From Prevotella bivia DSM 20514 (GTDB lineage: Bacteria; Bacteroidota; Bacteroidia; Bacteroidales; Bacteroidaceae): a stretch of DNA of 64,000 nt. The stretch is from NCBI RefSeq assembly GCF_000262545.1, contig NZ_JH660660.1:644975-708974 (forward strand), written 5' to 3'. A model generated the notes under the pieces. That model was not told the DNA's origin and searched no databases. It saw nothing but the letters and a program-made list of their open reading frames with translations. A program made the position numbers and the translations under genes. Within the stretch, counting starts at the first letter, position 1, and each line of letters opens with the position of its first letter. Shown piece after piece: positions 7,641 through 16,051 of the stretch.

Positions 7641-8933
7641 TTAGCAATTTCCCTTACTTGTCATAATCTTTAAGATCATATCATCGGTGCGACTCATTGC
7701 GTCTTTACCTATTGAAGTGAGGTTATGAATGGTTTTATCGACATCGTCTTCGATGATACCTTCTGCTGAAGAAACACACTTTCCCTCAATAGAAAGCATA
7801 GCAGAAAGCACTGCTGTAGATACCCCTGATGATATTTTGAGCGCACAACTAGGCTTTGCACCATCACAAATAATGCCCGTTAGGTTGGCTATCATGTTCT
7901 TAACAGCGTTACAAATATTATCAAAGTTGCCGCCCATAAGATAAGTAATACCACAACTAGAACCGATACTAGCCACAACACAGCCACAAAGTGCTGACAA
8001 ACGACCCAAACTTTGCTTAATATAAATCACCGTTAAATGGCTCAAAGCTAAGGCACGCGTAAGCTCATCCTTTGTATTTTCATTCTCTTTAGCAAACACT
8101 ACCACAGGATTTGTTGCACAAATACCTTGATTTCCAGACCCACTATTACTCATAACGGGTACCAATGCACCACCCATACGAGCATCGCAAGCCGATGCTG
8201 TCTTAGAAATAATATGTGAGAAAATAGAGTTTCCGAAGATACCACGACCTAGAGGACGCTCCATTAGCTTACCCAAGCAATGTCCATAGTTTTCCTTCAA
8301 TGCCTCGGCTGCTGCACGCATATTATAGTGTTTAGACTCACGGATAAACTCAAGTTCCTCGATTGGAGAAGTAGTAGCAAAGTCATACACCATACGAAGG
8401 TTAAGCGTAAATTCCTCTTCTTCTGCCGTTTCGCTACTAGATGTTCTGTTATCATACAACGGTTTGCCGTCGACAGCCTCATAAACAAAGTTGGTATGCG
8501 AACCAGTGATTACAGATGTAGCTTGCTTCTCACCCGCTTTACACACCACTTCGATATAAAGTTTCTCGGTATTATTCTCCTTTAACTTTATATCTATTGT
8601 GCTATTCGCTATAAATTGTTTACCTGCTTCCAGACTTTCAGGGGTTAAATCCTTGATCACTTCTAGCTTATACTCCGATTTTCCGATAAGAGCACCAAGC
8701 GCAACGGCGATTGGCAATCCTATCATACCTGTACCCGGAATACCCACACCCATAGCATTTTTCAACATATTAGGCGACAAGAATACCTCTATAGCTTCAG
8801 GACGACACCCCAAAAGCTCGGTACTACGTGCGGTACAAAGGGCTACTGCCATTGGCTCTGTACATCCAATTGCAGGCACTACTTGTTGTTGAATAAGTTC
8901 AACGATTTGGTTTCTAATGTTTTTATCTAGCAT
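7641..8933 (-). CDS. L-cysteine desulfidase / serine dehydratase-alpha-like (CyuA, UPF0597)
   Basis: 430 residues, family length. CyuA-type enzymes use an oxygen-sensitive [4Fe-4S] cluster to split L-cysteine into pyruvate, ammonia and sulfide; the fold is that of the L-serine dehydratase alpha subunit. Visible family motifs are AIGCTEPMAVAL (21-32), GIPGTGMIGLP near residue 65, SNSGSGNQGI in the middle, and the C-terminal cysteines in LSALCGCVVAS, GSSCGI and KPSCALK, which would supply cluster ligands. The gene is single, with a TATCTTTGC box upstream. No transporter or CyuR-type regulator is adjacent, unlike the E. coli locus, so the substrate is inferred from family only. Confidence 0.85.
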   Translation of the reverse strand: MLDKNIRNQIVELIQQQVVPAIGCTEPMAVALCTARSTELLGCRPEAIEVFLSPNMLKNAMGVGIPGTGMIGLPIAVALGALIGKSEYKLEVIKDLTPESLEAGKQFIANSTIDIKLKENNTEKLYIEVVCKAGEKQATSVITGSHTNFVYEAVDGKPLYDNRTSSSETAEEEEFTLNLRMVYDFATTSPIEELEFIRESKHYNMRAAAEALKENYGHCLGKLMERPLGRGIFGNSIFSHIISKTASACDARMGGALVPVMSNSGSGNQGICATNPVVVFAKENENTKDELTRALALSHLTVIYIKQSLGRLSALCGCVVASIGSSCGITYLMGGNFDNICNAVKNMIANLTGIICDGAKPSCALKISSGVSTAVLSAMLSIEGKCVSSAEGIIEDDVDKTIHNLTSIGKDAMSRTDDMILKIMTSKGNC

Positions 8934-8957
8934 TGCTTTATTGATAAAGATAACATT

Positions 8958-8966
8958 GCAAAGATA
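8958..8966 (-). promoter_or_regulatory. -7 box for the cysteine desulfidase gene
   Basis: TATCTTTGC on the minus strand, 24 bp upstream of the ATG. Confidence 0.6.
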
Positions 8967-9069
8967 AATAAAAAAATAGAAAACGACAACTCTATCCTAA
9001 TTTTAACCCTTTAGCTACTTTTTTAGTTACCATTAGAGGGAAAAACATAGGTATGTAAGCCCTGTTTTA

Positions 9070-9459
9070 TTATACTTTTCTAAGCTCTTTCTTCAATGCT
9101 TGCATCTTCTTTCTACGTTCGATAGAAAACATATCACCATTGGCTTCTACATAGTCGTAATAGGTATATGCCTTTTCCATAAGCATAGCACGTAAGGGAT
9201 TAGCACAATAGGACGTTTCTGCATAGAGCAGTTCTGCTACCATATTGATTTTTTCTAACTTCTCTTCACCCCAATTATCATTGGCATAGCAAAAGAGTTC
9301 GTCTACAGAACAATTACGAAGCAGTTCATAATCGCCCACATATTGCCGATAAAGATCCTTTAATTCTTCATCTTTACCCGCTTTATCCTTCTCTAAAAAG
9401 CGAGCAACTGCTGCTTGAAACTCCTCTATCAAGCGGAGAAAATAATCGCGTTGTATCAT
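9070..9459 (-). CDS. Conserved hypothetical cytosolic helical protein (DUF6483-like)
   Basis: 129 residues from the ATG at 9459 (MIQRDYFLRLIEEF). The frame extends upstream to 9516, but that part is a low-quality leader and MIQRDYFLR is the usual start of this family. The protein looks all-alpha and highly charged, with no signal peptide or membrane segment and tetratricopeptide-like helix pairs. The family name is from memory and moderately sure; no biochemical role is known to me. It lies between the cysteine desulfidase and the helicase on the same strand, 103 bp downstream of the helicase stop. Confidence 0.65.
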   Translation of the reverse strand: MIQRDYFLRLIEEFQAAVARFLEKDKAGKDEELKDLYRQYVGDYELLRNCSVDELFCYANDNWGEEKLEKINMVAELLYAETSYCANPLRAMLMEKAYTYYDYVEANGDMFSIERRKKMQALKKELRKV

Positions 9460-9562
9460 ATTTTTGTTATTTTTCAGACATAATAAACAAGATTTCATGA
9501 GATAATAAAAGTCCAAAAACTAGGATCTTACCTTGTAAATCATATTAATCTTGTTGGGAATA

Positions 9563-11476
9563 TTACGCTGTCAAAGCTTCGATATACTCATATAATTTGG
9601 CATAAAATGGGTGCTTTGTCATTGTTTCTGCATTACCCAATATGATGAGTTTCATACGAGCACGCGTGATCGCTACGTTCATTCTTCTTAAATCTTTTAA
9701 GAAACCTATCTGTCCTTCATCATTGGCACGCACCATAGAAATGAGGATCACATCGCGCTCTTGTCCTTGAAAACCATCTACAGTATTTACCGTAATAAGA
9801 TGGCGATAGGGCTTAAAGAACTTGCGTTTGCGGATCAATTTCCGAAGATATTGCACCTGTGCACGGTATGGTGAGATCACCCCCACATCAATACTTTCGT
9901 CTAAGATGCGCTGTTTGCCTATCTTCGTAAAGTATTCTTGTAAGCTATTCAACGTGAGTTCCGCCTCGCCTTTATTGATACGTCCGAAGCTTTCGCCCAC
10001 AAATTCCTCTTTAAAACTAACTTCGTCATCGCCAATATCCACCTTAGAAGTATCAAGCCAAAGCATAGGATGGTCGTAATCTAGAATGCTTCTATACCTA
10101 ATTTGTGGTGCACTCTCTACTTCTCCATGATAAAACCAATCGGAAGAAAAGCGCATAATTTCCTCGTTCATACGGTATTGCACCTTCAATAACGTTACCA
10201 CTTCTGGCTTATTCTCCACAATACGCTCCATTAACGTTTTGCCAAGTCCTGCTCGCATGGCTGCAATATTCTTGATCGTTGGTGGCAGTTGACAATGGTC
10301 GCCTGCAAAAACAACCCTACTAGCCCTACGTATTGGGATCCAGCAAGCAGCCTCTAAAGCCTGTGCAGCCTCATCAATAAAGAGTGTATCAAACTTCTGC
10401 CCTTCCATTATTCGGCTATTGGCACTCACCAATGTACATGCCACCACGCGCGCCTCACTAAACAACTCGCTATTGATGCGTATCTCTAACTCTGTAGCAC
10501 GACTCTTCAAGCGATCTAGCTTTTCATGAAAACGCTCCAATCCTCGCTTTCTATTGCTTCGTAACTGTCGGATAGCCTTGCGCAAACTCCACAACTGTGG
10601 GTAATCGGAATGGGCTTCAAAACGACGTTCATAAGTGAAGCCTAACATCTTATCATTGACCCGTGTAGGATTGCCTATGCGAAGAACATTGATACCTCGA
10701 TCCACAAGCTTTTCACTAATCCAATCAATAGCCATATTACTCTGCGCACAAACCAGCACTTGATTTTCGCGCATCAATGTTTCATTGATGGCTTCTACCA
10801 GCGTTGTTGTCTTACCAGTACCCGGAGGTCCGTGTACTACTGCTACATCTTTTGCCCACAATACTTCATTAACCGCCTTTTCTTGCGTAGGATTTAGCCA
10901 CGGAAGTTTCAACGCATTGAACGAAAAACGCTCTGCCTTTTGGTGCGAATAAAACAAATCCCGCAGATAAGCGAGTCGGTTTCCTTTGGCTTTTATCACC
11001 CTATCAAGGGCTTCGAACATCATACGATAGCTCGTTTCGTCAAAACCTATTTGGCATCCTATAGCCTCCATAGAAGTTTGCAAGTCGAGGATAGGCGCAT
11101 GATCTGGTACCGAAACCACCATTCTGTCACCATCTACAAACGACACCATACCCGTAAACGAATAGTAGCTTATCTGTAGTTTCCGCCCTGCTGTCCCACC
11201 CTTCTTATACTTAAAGAAGAGCAAAGGTCGCCCAAACTCGAAGTTATGCTCAATGTCAAGATCTTGTGTACGGAACACTTCCACACAAAGTTGGTTCAAA
11301 CCATTGTAAAAACGCTTTCCCACACGTAAGGGATACCACGCATCACCCCGCTTTATTTTGCGCTGCATGCCCAACGCTTCCGTTTGTTTTCGGAACGTTT
11401 CCTTTTCCGAATAATACTCCATTTCTAGGAGCAACTTCTGTCCTTGTAGCACTTGTATGGGTAATTGTTGTTGCAT
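9563..11476 (-). CDS. Superfamily 1B DNA/RNA helicase (UPF1/IGHMBP2-like)
   Basis: 637 residues. All SF1 motifs are readable: the Q-type motif LNPTQEKAV near 195, Walker A GPPGTGKT (216-223), motif II IDEAAQALE, motif III GDHCQLPPT, motif IV QYRMNEEIM, motif V VDGFQGQERDVI and motif VI NVAITRARMKLI. The ~200-residue N-terminal region before Walker A matches the 1B-type OB domain of IGHMBP2/UPF1 relatives. It should unwind nucleic acid 5' to 3' using ATP. The cellular role in Bacteroidetes is not established. A TATCTTTGC box ends only four bases before the ATG, so the mRNA may be leaderless or nearly so. Confidence 0.9.
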   Translation of the reverse strand: MQQQLPIQVLQGQKLLLEMEYYSEKETFRKQTEALGMQRKIKRGDAWYPLRVGKRFYNGLNQLCVEVFRTQDLDIEHNFEFGRPLLFFKYKKGGTAGRKLQISYYSFTGMVSFVDGDRMVVSVPDHAPILDLQTSMEAIGCQIGFDETSYRMMFEALDRVIKAKGNRLAYLRDLFYSHQKAERFSFNALKLPWLNPTQEKAVNEVLWAKDVAVVHGPPGTGKTTTLVEAINETLMRENQVLVCAQSNMAIDWISEKLVDRGINVLRIGNPTRVNDKMLGFTYERRFEAHSDYPQLWSLRKAIRQLRSNRKRGLERFHEKLDRLKSRATELEIRINSELFSEARVVACTLVSANSRIMEGQKFDTLFIDEAAQALEAACWIPIRRASRVVFAGDHCQLPPTIKNIAAMRAGLGKTLMERIVENKPEVVTLLKVQYRMNEEIMRFSSDWFYHGEVESAPQIRYRSILDYDHPMLWLDTSKVDIGDDEVSFKEEFVGESFGRINKGEAELTLNSLQEYFTKIGKQRILDESIDVGVISPYRAQVQYLRKLIRKRKFFKPYRHLITVNTVDGFQGQERDVILISMVRANDEGQIGFLKDLRRMNVAITRARMKLIILGNAETMTKHPFYAKLYEYIEALTA

Positions 11477-11480
11477 AAAT

Positions 11481-11489
11481 GCAAAGATA
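11481..11489 (-). promoter_or_regulatory. -7 box for the helicase gene, almost abutting its ATG
   Basis: TATCTTTGC on the minus strand, followed by ATTT and then the ATG at 11476. Transcription would start at or within a few bases of the start codon. Confidence 0.55.
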
Positions 11490-11600
11490 ATAATTCTTTG
11501 GTGGAGATAAAAATAAACTTTACCATAGATAAAATAAATCTAAACATAACTATAAGATTTTGGTATATTAAATATTAATCTTACTTTTGCATTATATAAA

Positions 11601-12023
11601 TATGTTATTTACAATATATTTGACTATGCACAAGCTGGAAATAATGCGTTTTCATTTATCAAATATGATAAGAATAGGCAAAAAATAGCTGTCGGTATTT
11701 GTGATTTTGGTATAGGCATTGTCAATTCTGTTCGCAATCATATCCCTAATATAGGCAATGACAAGAAGGCTTTAGAGAAAAGTATTGAAGTTAATTTTAC
11801 GATTGCCTCTACGGAACATAATCGTGGCTGGGGGCTTGAAAATATTCTTAATAATTCAGATATTGTTAGAATATTCAGCGGTGAAGCTGTACTTATAAAG
11901 GTTGGAGAAAAGAAGAAAGTGCTAGGCACTAACATTAAATTCCCAGGCACACTTATCTATCTTGAGGTAGATATATTAAAGTTAGAAGATAATGATAGTG
12001 TAAATTTGGTCATAAAAGAATAA
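11601..12023 (+). pseudogene. GHKL-type ATPase, 3' remnant
   Basis: An open frame of 140 codons without a proper start encodes the C-terminal half of a histidine-kinase-like (GHKL) ATPase. The N box is present (YNIFDYAQAG), as are the D-x-G-x-G motif (CDFGIGIVNSV) and the G2 box (NRGWGLENIL), followed by the terminal beta strands (FPGTLIYLEVDI). Everything before the N box, normally 150 or more residues, is missing; upstream sequence is AT-rich intergenic DNA with no related frame. The stand-alone ATPase usually sits beside a STAS-like (DUF4325) gene, and the decayed next gene fits this. Function of the intact pair is not established; some occur in accessory or defence-type islands. Confidence 0.7.
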
Positions 12024-12027
12024 AATT

Positions 12028-12253
12028 ATGTGTACAATAAATATAAATAACGTATTAGCGACCAAAAAGAATTTGCCAGATGACAGGAGTAGAACCTCTA
12101 CCATCTATTTTCCTAAATATGTCATTAGGCAGAATTATTGAAGATTTTGGCGAAGAGGCTTTAAAAGGGAAACTCTCTTTTAAGAATATTACAAAAGCAC
12201 AAGCAGAACGTGTAAAGGATTATCTGAATAGATTTGTTCCACTTAAAAAGTAA
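12028..12253 (+). pseudogene. STAS-like (DUF4325) protein, internally deleted
   Basis: An ATG five bases after the ATPase stop opens 36 codons that begin like the family (INNVLATKKNLPDDR) and then run into a premature TGA. From 12080 a second frame gives the family's C-terminal half (GVEPLPSIFLNMSLGRI, then a helical tail ending ERVKDYLNRF) to TAA at 12253. The two halves meet in different frames with about 20-30 residues of the STAS core missing. The simplest reading is an out-of-frame internal deletion. Together with the truncated ATPase this is a dying two-gene module. Confidence 0.6.
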
Positions 12254-12278
12254 TTTTATTTTTAATTCCTAAGAAAAT

Positions 12279-12322
12279 AAAGGTATAATCAGCAGTATGG
12301 TATTTTGGTTATACCTTTCTTT
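12279..12322 (+). terminator. Inverted repeat / terminator before the ABC ATPase gene
   Basis: AAAGGTATAA (12279-12288) pairs perfectly with TTATACCTTT (12309-12318), followed by a T-rich tail. It ends the pseudogene transcript, and it also rules out the ATG at 12297, which falls in its loop, as the start of the following gene. Confidence 0.55.
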
Positions 12323-12341
12323 ATTTACTAAGGTAACACAC

Positions 12342-13052
12342 ATGAAGTTTACACTTTCACATCTTGACATTGGTTACCAACCACAGCACAACGTAATATC
12401 AGATATTAACGTTGAAGTGATAAGTGGTGGACTGACGTGTTTGATAGGTCCCAATGGTGTTGGAAAATCTACCTTACTAAAAACGCTATCGGGCTTTTTA
12501 CCGAAATTAGGAGGCGAGATTTTACTGAACAAGCTAGACCTTTCACACCTATCCAACAAAGATTTGGCACGCAAAATTAGCGTAGTTCTCACCACAAAGC
12601 CCGATGTTCAGAATATCACAACAGAAGAAATGATAGGTTTGGGACGCTCCCCTTACACGGGTTTCTTCGGCACTTTGCGCAAGGAAGACGAAAAGGTAGT
12701 GAATGAGGTAATCGAAACTGTAGGCATAACAAGTCTGAAAGGTAGAGCAATACACACACTATCGGACGGCGAACGACAAAAAGTGATGATAGCAAAGGCA
12801 TTAGCACAAGAAACGCCTATCATCCTCTTAGATGAGCCAACAGCCTTTCTCGACTTCCCTTCAAAGGCTGATACCTATCGCCTCTTACACGAAACAGCAC
12901 AGAAATTGGATAAAATTATCCTCCTCTCCACACACGATTTGGAACTTGCCATTCGTTTCTCCGACACAATTTTAGAGGTATCGAAACAGGGAGTAAAGAA
13001 GGTTTCAAGGGTAGAGGTTGAGCAAAATATAGAATTACTGTTAAATATTTAA
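12342..13052 (+). CDS. ABC transporter ATP-binding protein (FecE/BtuD/iron-siderophore type), orphan
   Basis: 236 residues from MKFTLSHLDIGY. The frame opens at 12297, but that stretch lies in a hairpin and lacks ABC homology. Walker A is GPNGVGKST, the signature is LSDGERQKVMIAKALA, Walker B is IILLDEPTAFLD and the H-loop is LSTHD, all in order and intact. The spacing resembles FecE/FepC/BtuD ATPases, which power import of siderophores, haem or cobalamin with a FecCD-type permease and a periplasmic binding protein. Neither partner is adjacent: upstream is a decayed ATPase/STAS pair and downstream a lipoprotein. It may serve a permease elsewhere or be left over from a broken operon. Substrate is unknown. 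Confidence 0.85.
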   Translation: MKFTLSHLDIGYQPQHNVISDINVEVISGGLTCLIGPNGVGKSTLLKTLSGFLPKLGGEILLNKLDLSHLSNKDLARKISVVLTTKPDVQNITTEEMIGLGRSPYTGFFGTLRKEDEKVVNEVIETVGITSLKGRAIHTLSDGERQKVMIAKALAQETPIILLDEPTAFLDFPSKADTYRLLHETAQKLDKIILLSTHDLELAIRFSDTILEVSKQGVKKVSRVEVEQNIELLLNI

Positions 13053-13098
13053 TATCAACACGTTATAAACTTTATCAGGAAAGAAAAAAGATTGAAAA

Positions 13099-13141
13099 GT
13101 AAAGGGTAATCTTTTAAATGAGCAAAAGATAACCTTTTACA
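13099..13141. repeat. 22-bp-period palindromic array, short form (2 units)
   Basis: Two units, GTAAAGGGTAATCTTTTA at 13099 and GCAAAAGATAACCTTTTAC at 13122, spaced 23 bp. They are the same palindrome type as the larger arrays. Confidence 0.6.
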
Positions 13142-13182
13142 ATCAAGAAGAAAATAACAAACAAAATAAAAGAATTTAGAAA

Positions 13183-13725
13183 ATGAAAAGAAGCTTATGG
13201 ATGGCTACCCTAGGAATGGGTATTGCCCTACTTTTTGCTAGTTGTGGAACACAGCAAAAAGCAACAACAACCGAAACAAATGCCCCTATTATTCCCGTGG
13301 AAAACGTTACAGCACAAAGCGATATGATTTCAGTGGCTGAGGCTATAACAATCTTTGAGCACCCAGAGAACACAGATGCTATAGTAAAGAAGTATGGCTA
13401 CAAACTCAAGAAGGGTTATGAAGTATATCGACTAGATAAATTTTCAAAGATGTATTACAAGAATTGCACCCTCGCTAAGCTAATAACAAAAACGGCATAC
13501 GGCGATTATCCAAAACCATTAGCTAAGGGGGTATCAAGCTATATCGCCTTTAAAGAAGGGGCTATTATCGTGGCTGTATTCAATCAAAAGGCTTACGACA
13601 ACCTTGTGGCACAAGTAAAGGCAAATGGTTTTGTGCTAGATATGCCAGGCAGTGAGGATATTTATAAGCGTGGTGAACGCACCATTGCATGCTATCAGGC
13701 AGGCAAAAGCATTAGAATACAATAA
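13183..13725 (+). CDS. Small lipoprotein, function unknown
   Basis: 180 residues. A lipoprotein signal peptide ends in LLFASC (lipobox, Cys at about residue 21), followed by a low-complexity Thr/Ala/Glu tether and a globular domain of about 130 residues with no motif I recognise. The sequence (KKYGYKLKKGYEVYRLDKFSKMYYKN) suggests a small alpha/beta domain. It is likely anchored in the outer membrane facing the periplasm. The gene stands alone, ahead of metG, which has its own promoter box. Confidence 0.75.
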   Translation: MKRSLWMATLGMGIALLFASCGTQQKATTTETNAPIIPVENVTAQSDMISVAEAITIFEHPENTDAIVKKYGYKLKKGYEVYRLDKFSKMYYKNCTLAKLITKTAYGDYPKPLAKGVSSYIAFKEGAIIVAVFNQKAYDNLVAQVKANGFVLDMPGSEDIYKRGERTIACYQAGKSIRIQ

Positions 13726-13750
13726 TTTTTGCTATTTGTTTTATTTAAAG

Positions 13751-13759
13751 TAACTTTGC
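13751..13759 (+). promoter_or_regulatory. -7 box for metG
   Basis: TAACTTTGC, 25 bp upstream of the metG ATG. Confidence 0.6.
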
Positions 13760-13784
13760 AGTAGAAATAAATAGCAACCCATAT

Positions 13785-15848
13785 ATGGAAGAAAAGAAAT
13801 TTAAACGCACCACCGTAACGGCAGCGTTGCCTTATGCGAATGGTGGTGTTCATATCGGGCACCTTGCAGGTGTTTATGTACCATCAGATATATACGTTCG
13901 TTATCTTCGCTTGAAAAAGCAAGAAGTAGTTTTCATTGGCGGATCTGACGAACACGGTGTGCCTATCACTATCCGTGCTAAGAAAGAAGGCATCACTCCT
14001 CAAGATGTGTGCGACCGTTATCATTCCATGATTAAAGACTCGTTCAAAGACTTTGGAATTTCGTTCGATGTTTATAGCCGTACCACAAGCGATGTACACA
14101 ATAAGCTAGCAAGCGACTTCTTCAAGAAACTTTATGAAGAGGGAAAACTCGTGGAAAAGGAAAGCGAACAGCTTTACGATGAAGAGGCAAAGCAGTTCTT
14201 AGCAGATAGATATGTAATGGGAGAATGTCCTCATTGCGGTAATCCTAATGCGTATGGCGATCAGTGCGAGAAGTGCGGTTCGGATCTTAGTCCTTTAGAA
14301 TTAAAGAACCCTCGATCTACAATCTCTGGCTCACAGCCTGTACTTAAAAATACCAAGAACTGGTATTTGCCTTTAAACGATTATCAAGAGTGGTTGAAAG
14401 AGTGGATTTTAAAGGAGCATCAGGAATGGCGTCCTAATGTATATGGTCAGTGTAAGAGTTGGCTAGACATGGATCTTCAGCCTCGTGCTATGACCCGCGA
14501 CCTCGATTGGGGTATTCCTGTTCCTATAGAGGGAGCAGAAGGTAAGGTGCTATACGTTTGGTTTGATGCACCTATTGGTTATATCTCTAACACCAAAGAG
14601 CTTTGTGATAACGAGCCAGAGAAGTTTGGTAATTGGGAAAAGTGGTGGAAAGATCCTGAAACCCGCTTGGTTCATTTCATCGGTAAGGATAATATTGTGT
14701 TCCACTGTATCATCTTCCCTACCATGCTAAAGGCACACGGTGGCTATATTCTCCCTGATAATGTGCCATCAAACGAGTTTTTAAACCTTGAGAACGACAA
14801 GATTTCTACTAGTAAAAACTGGGCTGTTTGGTTGCATGAATACTTAGTAGACTTCCCTGGAAAGCAGGATGTGTTACGCTATGTGCTTACTGCTAATGCG
14901 CCAGAAACCAAAGATAACAACTTCACATGGAAGGATTTCCAAGAGCGCAACAACTCTGAGTTGGTGGCTATCTATGGCAACTTTGTTAACCGTGCGTTAC
15001 AGTTGACAAAGAAGTATTGGAATGGTGTGGTACCAGCATGTGGCGAATTGCTTGATGTAGACAAACAAGCTATTGCAGAATTTCAAGATGTTAAGGAGAA
15101 AGTGGAAGCTTTCTTAAACGTGTTCAAGTTCCGTGAAGCACAGAAAGAAGCTATGAACCTTGCACGCATTGGTAACCGTTACATCACCGAGTGTGAGCCT
15201 TGGAAGGTTTGGAAAACCGATCCTAAGCGTGTGGAAACGATATTGAATATCTCATTGCAGTTGGTGGCTAACCTAAGTATTGCTTTCGAACCGTTCTTGC
15301 CTTTCAGCTCTGCCGAACTTCGCAAGCTCATCAACCTGACAGAATGTGAATGGAGCGAACTAGGATCTACTGATCTTTTGAAAGCTGGTCAGCAACTTGC
15401 CGAACCTCATTTGCTCTTCGAAAAGATTGAAGATGATGCTATTGAGGCTCAACTTCAAAAGCTAGAAGACACCAAGAAAGCAAACCAAGCCGCTAACTAT
15501 AAGGCAGAACCTATCAAGGAAAATGTGTCTTTCGAAGACTTCGAGAAGATGGATATTCGTGTAGGTCATATCATAAACTGTGAGAAAGTGAAGAAGAGCA
15601 AGAAGCTACTTCAGTTTACCATCGACGATGGTAGCGGCACTCCTCGCACCATTCTCAGTGGTATCGCTGCTTATTACGAGCCAGAACAGCTCATCGGCAA
15701 GGACGTATTGTTTATTGCCAACTTCCCTCCTCGCAAAATGATGGGGATCGAAAGCCAAGGTATGATCCTTTCTGCCGTCAACTTTGATGGCACTCTTAGC
15801 GTAACAACAACGCTGGGTGAGGTGAAGCCAGGTAGCCAAGTAGGATAA
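13785..15848 (+). CDS. metG: Methionyl-tRNA synthetase
   Basis: 687 residues, the long form with a C-terminal tRNA-binding domain. Class I signatures are HIGH at 23-26 ([10 protein letters not shown]) and a KMSKS equivalent, KISTSKNW, around residue 340. The connective peptide has the zinc knuckle CPHCGN...CEKCG (about 147-165). From about residue 580 comes the EMAPII/Trbp111-like OB domain ([12 protein letters not shown] to [13 protein letters not shown]), which binds the tRNA elbow and mediates dimerisation. It charges tRNA-Met and initiator tRNA. It has its own promoter and terminator. Confidence 0.97.
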   Translation: MEEKKFKRTTVTAALPYANGGVHIGHLAGVYVPSDIYVRYLRLKKQEVVFIGGSDEHGVPITIRAKKEGITPQDVCDRYHSMIKDSFKDFGISFDVYSRTTSDVHNKLASDFFKKLYEEGKLVEKESEQLYDEEAKQFLADRYVMGECPHCGNPNAYGDQCEKCGSDLSPLELKNPRSTISGSQPVLKNTKNWYLPLNDYQEWLKEWILKEHQEWRPNVYGQCKSWLDMDLQPRAMTRDLDWGIPVPIEGAEGKVLYVWFDAPIGYISNTKELCDNEPEKFGNWEKWWKDPETRLVHFIGKDNIVFHCIIFPTMLKAHGGYILPDNVPSNEFLNLENDKISTSKNWAVWLHEYLVDFPGKQDVLRYVLTANAPETKDNNFTWKDFQERNNSELVAIYGNFVNRALQLTKKYWNGVVPACGELLDVDKQAIAEFQDVKEKVEAFLNVFKFREAQKEAMNLARIGNRYITECEPWKVWKTDPKRVETILNISLQLVANLSIAFEPFLPFSSAELRKLINLTECEWSELGSTDLLKAGQQLAEPHLLFEKIEDDAIEAQLQKLEDTKKANQAANYKAEPIKENVSFEDFEKMDIRVGHIINCEKVKKSKKLLQFTIDDGSGTPRTILSGIAAYYEPEQLIGKDVLFIANFPPRKMMGIESQGMILSAVNFDGTLSVTTTLGEVKPGSQVG

Positions 15849-15882
15849 TAACGACAATCAAACATTTTTATTATAATAGCAG

Positions 15883-15920
15883 AAAAGGAGCGTAGCAGAA
15901 AAGTGTTACGCTCCTTTTTG
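15883..15920 (+). terminator. Terminator of metG
   Basis: AAAAGGAGCGTA pairs with TACGCTCCTTTT (12-bp stem, 12-nt loop), followed by TTTTG. Confidence 0.85.
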
Positions 15921-15944
15921 TATTCAAAAGGACATTGGGAAGTA

Positions 15945-16051
15945 AAGATTTAGTAAAATCTTAGTTTTTTTTGTCAGTTTACAAACGAAACTTGCACAGG
16001 TAAAAAAAAAATTTTTACTTTGTAAGCATAGAAAGAAACGTGCGTAAACTG
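15945..16051 (+). promoter_or_regulatory. Promoter/operator region of the vitamin B6 regulator
   Basis: This holds an inverted repeat AAGATTT-N4-AAATCTT (15945-15962), a TTG at 15992-15994 as -33 element, an A10T5 tract (16002-16016) and TTACTTTG at 16016-16023 as the -7 box with a spacer of about 21 bp. An 8-bp inverted pair CAGTTTAC (15975-15982) and GTAAACTG (16044-16051) flanks the promoter. Such arrangements can be AraC-family operators, but binding is inferred only. Confidence 0.45.
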
